A stretch of 30,226 nt of DNA from a virus. Positions 1 to 8,116 of the stretch are shown here, in pieces. A program made the position numbers and the translations under genes. Location: IMG/VR virus record IMGVR_UViG_3300008262_000219, positions 1 to 30,226 of that record; one strand, written 5' to 3'. The notes beneath the pieces are model-generated. The model made no database searches. It was not told the DNA's origin and worked only from the letters and a program-made list of their open reading frames with translations. Positions within the stretch are counted from its first letter, which is position 1. Each line of letters starts with the position of its first letter.

Positions 1-1055
1 GCATATACTGCTTCTTGCGCACCCCTTCCGCTTTCAGCGGTTATATATACTATGTATCTTCGTTCCATGTTATGTATCCTTTCTTTGTTTATATACTTCT
101 TATATATACGCTATATATACGTGCTATATATTTATATACCAAAATTCCGTCTTGCCAAAAGGTCCTGCGCAAATTCCAGTTTTATATAGTTACTATATAC
201 TTTATATATATATTTATATTACCCCAGGGGTTTATATAAGTAAAGGGTTTCGTACCTGCCTTCCCTTTGTATAGTACCCCTGCGGTTCTATACGTATATA
301 TTACCACCCCCGTATATAAAGTAAAGGGGTCAGTTTTTCGCGCCGTTGCGCGGTTTTGTATACATAGGGTTTTCTAGCGCAAAGAAAAAGGGGGTTTTCA
401 TATATCGGGTTTTAGGGTCGCCAAAGGGCGCGGTAGCGCTTCGGGTATAGTTCGTATATAGCGTATATAACCCGTATATATTGCTTTCTCCCTTGAATTA
501 TATCGCGCGTGCGCGCGTTCTATATAAATATTTCTGCGCCAGCGTGCGTGTGGGGTTACCCCTACCCCCCGCGTGTGTGTGCGCTCGCCAACGGTTTACT
601 CGATGTATACACACACTCGTTCTAAAAGCATAATTACCCGCAAGCGGTAAAAGATATATACCCGCAAGCGGGCTGTATATATAAATAAATATGATAAAAA
701 GATAAGGGGTAGTATTAACTCTTTAAGACCTATACGGGATGAGTATATTACCCCCTTATTAGGGCATATACGCCCCCCAGGGGCGGGATTATATAAAAGT
801 TGATATATTCCAGATCCAGTTTTAATTTCAGATTATTTTTTGAGATATATGACAAATAGGATGGATAGTATTAGCGCTATATATATCATTTTTTGAATAG
901 GAGTATTCCTATATATACGATTATTATAACTAGAAGTAATGACATAAAACCTAATACTCCAAGCGCTACAGGGTGTACAGGTGTATTAGAAGGGGAAGAT
1001 GATATTGAGTGATGTGTATTAGGTCTTACAGGGATGTAAGTATTACCTACCTTTA
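1..1055. other. 1-kb non-coding spacer of TATATA tracts and GC-rich dyads
   Basis: I see no credible gene here; the only open frame of any length (15-239) translates to a Tyr/Ile/Phe-rich product of the TATATA tracts. The DNA is dominated by alternating pyrimidine-purine steps: many TATATA runs, a CG/GC run near 503-518, and GT/GC runs near 543-590. Short inverted repeats of G/C are set between them: CCGCT/AGCGG (28-40), CGCGC/GCGCG (339-352), GCGC/GCGC (428-439), GGGG/CCCC (about 553-565), CCCGC/GCGGG (661-672) and CGCCCC/GGGGCG (771-785). Some units recur: TATATTACCCC-like at 215-225, 297-311 and 744-755; TATATAAGTAAAGGG-like at 233-247 and 313-329; CCCGCAAGCGG at about 637-647 and 661-671. 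The function is unknown; a replication origin, packaging site or genome-end spacer are possibilities. It lies upstream of the terminase genes. Confidence 0.6.
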
Positions 1056-1607
1056 TCATTTAAAGAATACCGTATATATAAATAACCCTAATAGTGCTAT
1101 TTGAGTAAATATCAGTTTTAACTTTAATGTTTCTATATCAATGTCATGGTCTAGTGCGTATTTTTTGAGTATGTCTATATGCTCTGCTAAGGTGTTGTTA
1201 TCTATTCTCTCTTTTAAAGGGGAAAGGTCTGTATCTTCACAGACGCATTCATACTCGCCACAGTCTAAGCAACCTTCAAAGTCTTTGAAGTAGAAAGCAC
1301 GGGTCTGTCTTGGGTCGTGATGTTTATCTCCTACCAGCTTGCCCTCTTTCCATAACTCTACAGCTTCATCAACGCCATAGTAATCATCTGGGTTTATACC
1401 AGGAGACTTATAGGTAGACTGCATCTCACCCACCATACTGTCTATGGTGGCATCTATAACGCTTGGGTGTACCCAGGTCATTTTCTGTTCTAACTTCTTA
1501 CCAGTCTTGCTATCAAACGCGGTTAGGGTAAATGCATCCCCAGATATAGATTTTTGAATGTTTATTGAAATCTCGCTGTTTACGTATAAAACCTGTTCCT
1601 TATCCAT
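1056..1607 (-). CDS. hypothetical protein, probable C-terminal membrane anchor and Cys cluster
   Basis: A 183-residue protein of unknown family. A tight cysteine cluster (C113, C116, C121, C123, pattern CxxCx4CxC) could bind a metal. Residues about 165-182 form a single hydrophobic segment followed only by a final Lys, as in a tail-anchored membrane protein with its bulk in the cytoplasm. It is the only leftward gene in the first 15 kb and is transcribed away from the methyltransferase-terminase block. The start at 1607 is favoured because an extended -10 box, TGATATAAT, lies on the minus strand exactly 6 nt before the ATG, which predicts a leaderless transcript. A hairpin (CTTACA/TGTAAG, 1025-1040) follows the stop codon but lacks a T run. 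No function can be assigned; a role at the host membrane is only a guess. Confidence 0.7.
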   Translation of the reverse strand: MDKEQVLYVNSEISINIQKSISGDAFTLTAFDSKTGKKLEQKMTWVHPSVIDATIDSMVGEMQSTYKSPGINPDDYYGVDEAVELWKEGKLVGDKHHDPRQTRAFYFKDFEGCLDCGEYECVCEDTDLSPLKERIDNNTLAEHIDILKKYALDHDIDIETLKLKLIFTQIALLGLFIYTVFFK

Positions 1608-1647
1608 ACCCCTATTATATCACCCTTGGGTATGTGATAATACACGT
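1608..1647. promoter_or_regulatory. divergent extended -10 promoters, both predicted leaderless
   Basis: On the minus strand TGATATAAT occupies 1622-1614 and is followed by 6 nt and the ATG ending at 1607. On the plus strand TGTGATAAT occupies 1633-1641 and is followed by 6 nt and the ATG at 1648. Each has the TGn of an extended -10 element and no recognisable -35 box, and with a normal -10 to start distance transcription would begin on the A of each ATG. The two boxes are only about 16 nt apart, so the two polymerase footprints would exclude one another, giving a simple switch between the leftward and rightward units. Confidence 0.7.
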
Positions 1648-2853
1648 ATGGATAACAAATTATTACTACCTATAAGCAGTCTTAAAAACTGGGATAAGAA
1701 CCCAAGAGCAATCAAAAAAGATAAGTTTGAAATATTAAAAAAGAGGATCAAGAAATATGGTCAATTCAAACCTGTACTTGCCACAGCAGATGGTGAGGTA
1801 CTGGGAGGAAATATGAGGTTACGCGCTATGAGGGAGTTGGGTGTGTCAGAGGTATGGGTAAGCGTGGTAAACCCTGCTAATGAAGCGGAGAAGATAGAAA
1901 TAGCGTTATCAGATAATGAGGAGATGGGGTTTTACGAAGAGGATAAGCTGGCAGAGCTGGTGTATGACTTCAAAGACGAGATAAAGCTGGAGGACTTTTC
2001 TATACACTTAGGAGCGGAAACAGACCTAGCGGAGCTGTTAAATAGGTTTGCGCCAGAGGAGATAGTAGAGGACACGCCTGCAGACCTAGAAGATGACTAC
2101 TTCTCTATTAAAGGTGCTGTGTACCAGTTAGGACCACACAGACTAATGTGCGGGGACGCGACAGACCTAAACCATGTGGAAACATTAATGGACGGTAAAC
2201 AGGCATATATGGTATTTACCGACCCGCCATACAATATCGATTACGAGGGTAAGACAAAGAAGAAGTTAAAGATCCAAAACGATAAGTTTGAAGGTGACGG
2301 TTTTTATGAGTTCCTAAGGAGTGCGTTTACTAATATGAACGCTGTACAAATACCAGGGGGCGCTATTTATATATGTCATGCTGATATGGAGCGTATAGCA
2401 TTTCAGACTGCCATGATGGATAGTGGTTACCTAGCAAAACAAAATATCATCTGGGTTAAAAATACGATAGTTATGGGGCGTCAAGATTACCATTGGAGAC
2501 ATGAACCTATACTTTACGGTTGGAAAGAAACAGGGGGCGCACACGTATGGCACTCTGATAGAAAACAGGACACCGTATGGGAAGTTAACCGTCCTACCAG
2601 GTCTGAGGCGCACCCTACTATGAAACCGTTAGAGTTATGCGCTCGCGCTATAAGAAACTCAAGCATGGAAGGGGATATAGTATTAGACCTATTTGGAGGG
2701 TCTGGATCTACCCTTATGGCATCTCACTCTCTTAAAAGGGTGTGTTACACCATGGAGTTAGATGAAAGATATTGTGACGTGATAAGAAAGAGATACGCAA
2801 CAGCGTTAGGAAAGGCGGAAACATGGCAGGAGGAAACCCCAAGAATCGCCTAA
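1648..2853 (+). CDS. ParB-like nuclease domain fused to beta-class DNA methyltransferase
   Basis: A 401-residue two-domain protein. Residues about 5-115 match the ParB/sulfiredoxin-like fold found at the N-terminus of many phage methyltransferases, including the GGNMRLRAM segment that follows a VLATADGEVL stretch. The C-terminal half is an S-adenosylmethionine-dependent amino-methyltransferase: motif IV DPPYNIDY is at residue 192 onward and motif I-like LFGGSGST at about 348-355. That motif order (IV before I) marks the beta class that makes N4-methylcytosine or N6-methyladenine. I place the start at 1648 and not at the upstream in-frame ATG (1558), because the first 30 residues of the longer version overlap the divergent gene and its promoter, and GATAAT lies 6 nt before 1648. 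No cognate restriction enzyme is adjacent. It overlaps the next gene by 31 nt. Protection or marking of phage DNA before packaging is plausible but inferred. Confidence 0.88.
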   Translation: MDNKLLLPISSLKNWDKNPRAIKKDKFEILKKRIKKYGQFKPVLATADGEVLGGNMRLRAMRELGVSEVWVSVVNPANEAEKIEIALSDNEEMGFYEEDKLAELVYDFKDEIKLEDFSIHLGAETDLAELLNRFAPEEIVEDTPADLEDDYFSIKGAVYQLGPHRLMCGDATDLNHVETLMDGKQAYMVFTDPPYNIDYEGKTKKKLKIQNDKFEGDGFYEFLRSAFTNMNAVQIPGGAIYICHADMERIAFQTAMMDSGYLAKQNIIWVKNTIVMGRQDYHWRHEPILYGWKETGGAHVWHSDRKQDTVWEVNRPTRSEAHPTMKPLELCARAIRNSSMEGDIVLDLFGGSGSTLMASHSLKRVCYTMELDERYCDVIRKRYATALGKAETWQEETPRIA

Positions 2854-3371
2854 AACCATCAAAAGAATTACACGTAAGAGTTCCAAAACCACCCGCAAAT
2901 GCAGTCGGTAGACCTAGCAAATACAACGAGGATGCGGTAAAGAAATTGTTAGATGTGTTTAAATTGGGAGGATCGGTAGAAGAGGCGTGTAGTTACGCAG
3001 GGATTTCTAAGGTTACTTATTACGCCTGGGTTGAGAAGAGACCTAATTTGTTAACGGAAATCGAGCAAGCGAAGCTATATCCTTCAATCGTGGCGCGAAA
3101 TATCATTGTAGAGTCCATGCAACGAAACAGGGATGTGTCTACTGCTAAGTGGTATTTAGAGAAAACCGCGTTTAAAAATACAAATAACCATAGCGGTGAT
3201 GGTATGAACCACAGTGGTACTCCACAAGTTAATATAGTATTTCCTGACTTAGTTAAAAACAGATACGCAGATGTAGAAATACAAGGAGAAATAGTCGATG
3301 ACAGCAAACAAAAAGGAAATGAACTTATCGTTTCATCCAGCTCAACAGAAGATTTACCAGTCAAAGAGTAG
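2823..3371 (+). CDS. terminase small subunit (TerS)
   Basis: A 182-residue protein with the usual small-terminase layout: a basic Pro-rich N-terminus, a helix-turn-helix DNA-binding unit at about residues 34-75 (GGSVEEACSYAGISKVTYYAW), a central helical part that in this family forms the oligomer ring, and an acidic, Ser-rich tail. It would recognise the packaging site and load the large subunit. It overlaps the methyltransferase by 31 nt and the large terminase gene by 74 nt, so the three are translated from one message. An AGGAAAGG stretch 8-15 nt before the ATG can serve as ribosome binding site. The assignment rests on the HTH plus its position directly before TerL. Confidence 0.82.
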   Translation: MAGGNPKNRLKPSKELHVRVPKPPANAVGRPSKYNEDAVKKLLDVFKLGGSVEEACSYAGISKVTYYAWVEKRPNLLTEIEQAKLYPSIVARNIIVESMQRNRDVSTAKWYLEKTAFKNTNNHSGDGMNHSGTPQVNIVFPDLVKNRYADVEIQGEIVDDSKQKGNELIVSSSSTEDLPVKE

Positions 3372-4617
3372 ATTTAAGGTTATATGTTCAGGAAGACGGT
3401 TTGGTAAGACTTACCTTTGTATATCAGAAATATTATTTTTTGCCCTAAATAATCCTGGATCTAAAATTGTATATTTTGCACCTACTATATCCCAAGCGCG
3501 AGATATTGTATGGAAGGAGTTAAAGGGTAAAACATACGACTTCTGGGTCAAAGAACCTAATGAAACACGTATGGAGATTGTAGTTAAAACCAAAGACACT
3601 ACTGACCCTGTAACTGGCGTTACCACCCTATCAGACAAAAACCCGACAGAGATATGGTTACGAGGTACTGAAAACATTGAGTCCGCTAGAGGTAATGGTA
3701 TTCACCTGCTAGTAGTAGACGAGGTGGCGTCAATACGTAACTGGAATTACGTGTGGAACACCGTGCTTAGACCTACACTTACCGACACAGTGGGTAAGGC
3801 GATATTTATCTCTACCCCTAAGGGGTTTAATCACTTTTATGACATGTACAACAGGGCGTTAGAGGATAAAGATTACGCATCTTTTAACTACACTACTTAC
3901 GACAACCCGCATATTCCTAAAGAGGAGATAGATAAGGCAAGAAAAGAGGTAACAGAGGACCAGTTCAGGCAAGAGTACTTAGCAGAGTTCGTATCCGTAT
4001 CAGGTCAGGTATATAAAGAGTGGAGTATGGAGAGGCAATTTATTGATATGGAGTATGACCCAGAGCTGGAGTTACACGTATCCTTTGACTTTGGAGTAAA
4101 AGACCCGACAGCAATACTTTGGATACAAAAGATGGGGTCGGAGTACCGCATAATTGACTACTATGAGCAGTCAAACGCGTCTGTTGAGCACTTTGTACAC
4201 GTCTTAAACTCTAAACCTTACAAGAAACCGACGTTATATACAGGAGACCCTGCGGGAAGAGCGCGAAATAACGTCACTAATACCAGTGTCATTACCGAGT
4301 ATGGACGAAACGGGATACATATAAAGACTATTCCAGGGGTTCGTATCGAGGACCAGATAAGAATGACCAGCAAATATATACCTGCCCTATACGTATCTAA
4401 CAAACTGACCCGTATAAGGGACTGTATTTTAAACTATCGCTACCCAGATAAAGAGGGGCATACTAATACATCTAATGAAGATCCTATCCATGACGAGTAC
4501 TCGCACGCCATGAGAGCGCTGGAGTACTATTTTACAAACATAGACCAGGGTGTCGCTAACGCTAATAAGTGGGTAAATATCCCCCAAAACCTATTTAAGG
4601 GTTGGAGTCTAGAATAA
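3298..4617 (+). CDS. terminase large subunit (TerL), packaging ATPase-nuclease
   Basis: A 439-residue packaging motor. The ATPase domain has Walker A GRRFGKT (residues 32-38) and Walker B LLVVDE (acidic pair at 141-142), with an ISTPKGFNHF segment behind it that resembles coupling motif III. The C-terminal RNase H-like nuclease has the expected acidic residues in DFGVKDP (from 264), in TGDPAGR and in DPIHDEYSHA (near 395-403). Its length is normal for the family. The start at 3298 is supported by AAGGAG about 9 nt upstream, within the small-subunit gene; the internal ATG at 3319 has poorer spacing. It pumps DNA into the prohead through the portal encoded next and cuts the concatemer. The long overlap with TerS suggests coupled translation in fixed ratio. 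Confidence 0.95.
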   Translation: MTANKKEMNLSFHPAQQKIYQSKSRFKVICSGRRFGKTYLCISEILFFALNNPGSKIVYFAPTISQARDIVWKELKGKTYDFWVKEPNETRMEIVVKTKDTTDPVTGVTTLSDKNPTEIWLRGTENIESARGNGIHLLVVDEVASIRNWNYVWNTVLRPTLTDTVGKAIFISTPKGFNHFYDMYNRALEDKDYASFNYTTYDNPHIPKEEIDKARKEVTEDQFRQEYLAEFVSVSGQVYKEWSMERQFIDMEYDPELELHVSFDFGVKDPTAILWIQKMGSEYRIIDYYEQSNASVEHFVHVLNSKPYKKPTLYTGDPAGRARNNVTNTSVITEYGRNGIHIKTIPGVRIEDQIRMTSKYIPALYVSNKLTRIRDCILNYRYPDKEGHTNTSNEDPIHDEYSHAMRALEYYFTNIDQGVANANKWVNIPQNLFKGWSLE

Positions 4618-4619
4618 GT

Positions 4620-4655
4620 TGGACATTTTAATATTTATTTATTATTTATAGAGTA
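4620..4655 (+). promoter_or_regulatory. structural-class promoter, site 1 (portal)
   Basis: The -35-like TGGACA (4620-4625) is 17 nt before TATTTA (4643-4648), which sits inside the conserved TTTATTATTTATA (4638-4650). Six nt after TATTTA comes the ATG of the portal gene, so the predicted transcript starts on the start codon and needs no Shine-Dalgarno site. None is visible upstream. Confidence 0.75.
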
Positions 4656-6727
4656 TGGCAAAAAAGAAAACCGAGAAACCTAAATATTCGTTTCAAGACC
4701 CTGAAAAATTTGAAAGTTTAATGTACCACTACACCTTTTCCCAAGACGATATGGAGAAAAGAAAACTTAGAAAGAACGGTTGGGACGATATTTTAAAGGC
4801 ATACTTTGGATATTTGCCTGCAAACTGGGCATATATGTCAAAGGTGACAGACCCTGTTATTAGAACTACCATTTTAGAAAAGGTATCTAGAATGTTTGCG
4901 GGAAAACTGCGGGGAACTGTAGTACCAAGAGAAGTAGATGACGCTATAAAATCAAAAATTATTAACGCAAAACTAGACTTTGACTGGGATAGCGCAAATG
5001 AGGGCGGAACTATGATTGAAAAGTGTATCTTAAATGATATACAAGCGAGAATCTTTGGCGCATCTTTTGTTTTATGCTACTGGAACGTGCGAGAGGTCAA
5101 CGGAAAGATTATCCAAGGACCTGATATTAAGGTATTAGATAACAGAGATGTCTTTATTGACTACCAAGCAAACCATATAAAGAGCGCTAACTGGGTTCAA
5201 ACCAGAGAGTGGGTTACATGGCAAGATTTAGAAAATAGAAAAAACACAGACGGCACACCTTTTTACAAAAACTTAGATGTATTAAATGAGAGGATGAGGG
5301 CGGACAAAGACCAAATGCCTAAACCTGAAAGAAGAGATAATAGATATACATCAATTACAAAACAAATCAGATCATTAGAGGATAGAGTTGGACAAGACCT
5401 CTACTACCCAATTATTGAGGTAGTAACCGAGTGGACCAAAGAGGAGATGACAATATTCTCACCAAGACATGGAGTCATTTTATTTGAAGGTCCTAATCCA
5501 CACAACTCAAAAGAAATTCCTATATCAATGCTTAGGTACTATCCAATTGGAGATGACGTATATGGTGAGTCAGAGGTAGAGTCAGTTCTTCCTCTTTACA
5601 GAGCAATTAACGCGGTGTTATGCGGTTACCTTGATATGCAGGCGTTAGCATCTAGACCTCCGATTAAAGTGTCAAACAACTCAACTGGAGTTAGACTAGA
5701 CACCCTTGTATATGGTCCAAACGCACTATGGTTGGTCGGGGATAACCCAAACAATGTGGTAGAGCATCAAACCTCTAACCAGGTTATTGCGTTCTTTAAT
5801 ACTACCTACCCCGCACTTAAGTCTGCGTTCCAGTTAGCGATGGGTGATAACTCGATGGGTATATCAACTATTAACCCATTAGGTAAGGGCGAGAGAACTG
5901 CTACTGAAATTAGGGCATCAACTAAACAACAAATTGCCAGGGATGCTTATAACCAAATATACCTAGAGGAATTCTTAAAAGACGTTATGAACTGGTGGAT
6001 TAAAATGAACCAGCAGTTTCTATTTACCGATCCAAACCAACAAACTTACATAGTAAGAGTCCTTGGTAAGGAAATATTAAATGAGTTAGAAGCATCAGAG
6101 TTAGGTCAAATGGAAATACCAGACGAAATAGTAACTCAAACTGCAGACCTTATTGAGCAGTCACCAAGAGGATTAGATGAAGCAGAGTTAGAGGTAATTA
6201 AAGAAGTATCCCAAATGCCTAAGTACCCTGTACAGGACGACAACGGAAATATTAGACCTAAATTAGACAGAACAAAAGGAGACTCAATAGCACAGTTATT
6301 TATGGAGGAAGATGACCTTCAAGGTTTCTTTGACTACATACCAGATGTTAAGTCTATGCAAATTGGTGTATCTGAAGAGGCAATTAATGGTAGAAACCAA
6401 GCTTTATACATTCTTCTATCCCCAGGAGTTCAACAACAGCTTCAAATGGAGGGTTCTAGTGTAAATGTTAAAGATTTGTTAATATCAGTATTAGAGGATA
6501 ACGGCATACGAAATGCCAGAAAGTTATTTAAAGATGGACAACAACCTACACAAGTACCTACAGGACCTGCAGGAGGACTACCAGGCGGACAACCAGCTGG
6601 ACTCTCCAACGTTGGAGCAGGCGAAATGCCTATGGGATCTCCAGCAGAGCAAGGGTTGGGAGTACCTTCTCAATTACTTGGTACAAATCCCGAAGTATCC
6701 CAATCCAGCGGATTACCGATCATATGA
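4655..6727 (+). CDS. portal protein
   Basis: A 690-residue protein directly after TerL, in the position and size range of podovirus portal (head-tail connector) proteins. The portal forms the dodecameric ring at one capsid vertex through which DNA is pumped and later ejected. Visible features are a lysine-rich start, a mixed alpha/beta body with Trp/Tyr-rich segments, a helical section near residues 400-450 with TATEIRASTKQQIARDAYNQ, and a C-terminal tail from about 630 that is low-complexity and rich in Gly, Pro and Gln. That tail is encoded by DNA that also encodes the next gene in another frame (6513-6727), which may explain its odd composition. Translation is predicted from a leaderless message. 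The family call is by position, length and general resemblance. Confidence 0.85.
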   Translation: MAKKKTEKPKYSFQDPEKFESLMYHYTFSQDDMEKRKLRKNGWDDILKAYFGYLPANWAYMSKVTDPVIRTTILEKVSRMFAGKLRGTVVPREVDDAIKSKIINAKLDFDWDSANEGGTMIEKCILNDIQARIFGASFVLCYWNVREVNGKIIQGPDIKVLDNRDVFIDYQANHIKSANWVQTREWVTWQDLENRKNTDGTPFYKNLDVLNERMRADKDQMPKPERRDNRYTSITKQIRSLEDRVGQDLYYPIIEVVTEWTKEEMTIFSPRHGVILFEGPNPHNSKEIPISMLRYYPIGDDVYGESEVESVLPLYRAINAVLCGYLDMQALASRPPIKVSNNSTGVRLDTLVYGPNALWLVGDNPNNVVEHQTSNQVIAFFNTTYPALKSAFQLAMGDNSMGISTINPLGKGERTATEIRASTKQQIARDAYNQIYLEEFLKDVMNWWIKMNQQFLFTDPNQQTYIVRVLGKEILNELEASELGQMEIPDEIVTQTADLIEQSPRGLDEAELEVIKEVSQMPKYPVQDDNGNIRPKLDRTKGDSIAQLFMEEDDLQGFFDYIPDVKSMQIGVSEEAINGRNQALYILLSPGVQQQLQMEGSSVNVKDLLISVLEDNGIRNARKLFKDGQQPTQVPTGPAGGLPGGQPAGLSNVGAGEMPMGSPAEQGLGVPSQLLGTNPEVSQSSGLPII

Positions 6728-6857
6728 GGAGCTGATGATACAGTACACTAGAGCACACGGTATGTATCAGGCGGTTGAGGAAGTCATAAACTTCATGAAA
6801 CAACAAAAAGGTATCGTGGAGCGTGCTAAACAACAAAAAAATGAAACCTACGAATAA
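6513..6857 (+). CDS. small phage protein overlapping the portal gene
   Basis: A 114-residue helical protein of unknown function that I consider real. Its distal part (from GWEYLLNYL through ADYRSYEELMIQYTRAHGMYQAVEEVINFM) has the composition and rhythm of conserved small proteins encoded just after podovirus portals. Up to 215 nt of the gene lie inside the portal's 3' end in another frame. The start is uncertain: 6513 and 6534 are both ATG; neither has an ideal ribosome binding site (GAGG at 6494 is distant from 6513; GAAAG at 6518 is 11 nt before 6534). A later start would leave the conserved part largely outside the overlap. It overlaps the following gene by about 17-35 nt. Confidence 0.7.
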   Translation: MPESYLKMDNNLHKYLQDLQEDYQADNQLDSPTLEQAKCLWDLQQSKGWEYLLNYLVQIPKYPNPADYRSYEELMIQYTRAHGMYQAVEEVINFMKQQKGIVERAKQQKNETYE

Positions 6858-7068
6858 CGAACCGAAGGAATTTTACGAGCATACAACTAAAGTCGACCCT
6901 AACATTTGCGACCATACTTTTACTAGACTATCCGCGACAAGAGTATTATGTAAAAGATGCGGACTTGGATTTTTTGATAATCCTCTAGATCCGTTTCCAG
7001 TGGAAGAGATAAACAAACTTATAAAAAAAGAAAAGAAAGAAAAAAGAGTTATTGAAAAAAACGCATAA
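6823..7068 (+). CDS. small zinc-ribbon-like protein
   Basis: Up to 81 residues with C29, H31 and a CKRCGLGF knuckle (C43, C46), a pattern able to hold one zinc ion, followed by an acidic DPFPVEEIN stretch and a Lys/Glu-rich tail. Similar short proteins with an ATRVLCKRCGLGF-like core are common next to portals in environmental phages, but their role is not known to me. The start is either GTG 6823, which has GGAG just upstream but at short spacing, or ATG 6841, the more natural protein start, in which case the upstream overlap with the preceding gene provides coupling. It ends just before the next promoter. Confidence 0.65.
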   Translation: MLNNKKMKPTNNEPKEFYEHTTKVDPNICDHTFTRLSATRVLCKRCGLGFFDNPLDPFPVEEINKLIKKEKKEKRVIEKNA

Positions 7069-7087
7069 CTTTATTATTTATTTAGTA
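7052..7087 (+). promoter_or_regulatory. structural-class promoter, site 2 (internal protein)
   Basis: TTGAAA (7052-7057), 17 nt, then TATTTA (7075-7080) within TTTATTATTTATT (7070-7082), 6 nt, then ATG 7087. It is the same geometry as the portal promoter, again without a Shine-Dalgarno sequence. The -35 box lies in the end of the preceding gene. Confidence 0.78.
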
Positions 7088-8112
7088 TGGCATCATTAAA
7101 AGACTCTTTAAAAGCTGAACAAAAGCAATTAAAAAATAATCAAAAAGAAATTGACAAAGCATATGGTCAGGCACTTGGTATGTACGATACGCAGTTATCT
7201 CAGTTACAAGCGCTTCAACCACAATATGAACAGACAATATCTCAAGGTTATGAGTCCCAAAGACCAATACTTCAACAGCAATTTGAATTAGGGCAAGCAA
7301 ATATCGGCGCTCAAAGAGAGCAAGTCGGTCAACAAAGAGAAACCGCATTGTCTAGTGCCAGAAGGCAGTATGAACAAGGACTTCAAAGGTCTCAACAATT
7401 ATTTGGCGGGGTTGGTGGTTCATCAACAGGTCAGGCAAGTGCTGAGTTACTTGGAGCTGAAACTGCTAGAACTATGGGTCAAGCAAGAATGCAGTCCGCT
7501 CAAAACTTTCAACAGTTAGCGACTGCCGAAAGAGATATCCAAGCACAGTTAACAAACCAATTACAACAGTTAGAGGTTAAAAAGACTCAAGATATTATGA
7601 GAGCAAGAGATGTTTTCAGACAAGAAATTAACCAAATTAATACTGCTAGAGCATCACTTGGGTTAAATAAAGCGCAAGCACAGTTAACCGCATTACAAGA
7701 TTACAACCAAAGAAAAAGAAACTTGGAAGATTACTACATGCAACAACAATCATCGTTAGAGCAATACCAAAGACAACTAAAAGACACTAGAGATACATGG
7801 ATGATGCAAACAAACTATACAAACAGTTTAAATCAGGCAAACAACCCAACCTTTTCAGCAAACCAAACAAACTTTAGGGGTTACGGATATGGAAACGATG
7901 CCTCAAGAGGCGCTGTTATTAATCAGTTAATGGGTACAAGTGCTGGGCAAAGACAGTTACAAAATCTAGGTTATGACATTTACGGTGATTACATCCAAAA
8001 CAGAAATAGTGGAGAAACCTACGATAGATTTGGATTAAGATACAAAGACTGGGGAATTAGAGATCAAAAACAAAAGAATCTAGAGAGAGTTCCAACAGGA
8101 CAAAACGAATAA
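7087..8112 (+). CDS. Gln-rich coiled-coil internal virion (ejection-type) protein
   Basis: A 341-residue protein with a very high Gln and Ala content and long predicted helices (residues 1-100 and 130-240), broken by a Gly/Ser hinge GGVGGSSTGQ near residue 107. The C-terminal 100 residues are less helical and rich in Asn, Tyr and Gly. No membrane segment or catalytic motif is seen. Size, composition and its place between portal and two giant helical proteins resemble the smallest of the three core/ejection proteins of podoviruses (T7 gp14 position), which leave the capsid first during DNA delivery. That function is inference; another possibility is an accessory scaffold. The message is predicted to start on its ATG. 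Confidence 0.65.
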   Translation: MASLKDSLKAEQKQLKNNQKEIDKAYGQALGMYDTQLSQLQALQPQYEQTISQGYESQRPILQQQFELGQANIGAQREQVGQQRETALSSARRQYEQGLQRSQQLFGGVGGSSTGQASAELLGAETARTMGQARMQSAQNFQQLATAERDIQAQLTNQLQQLEVKKTQDIMRARDVFRQEINQINTARASLGLNKAQAQLTALQDYNQRKRNLEDYYMQQQSSLEQYQRQLKDTRDTWMMQTNYTNSLNQANNPTFSANQTNFRGYGYGNDASRGAVINQLMGTSAGQRQLQNLGYDIYGDYIQNRNSGETYDRFGLRYKDWGIRDQKQKNLERVPTGQNE

Positions 8113-8116
8113 AGAA

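Noticed and set aside
15-239. Rightward 74-codon open frame in the spacer
   Set aside because: Its Tyr/Ile-rich translation comes from TATATA tracts; no ribosome binding site and no protein-like pattern.
893-928. Sigma70-like promoter TTGAAT-N17-TACGAT on the plus strand
   Set aside because: It has moderate matches, but the spacer is so AT-rich that chance matches are expected, and no gene follows before the convergent leftward gene.
1558-1647. N-terminal extension of the methyltransferase (30 residues)
   Set aside because: It overlaps the divergent gene and promoters; the 1648 start has a -10 box at the leaderless distance and begins the ParB-like domain directly.
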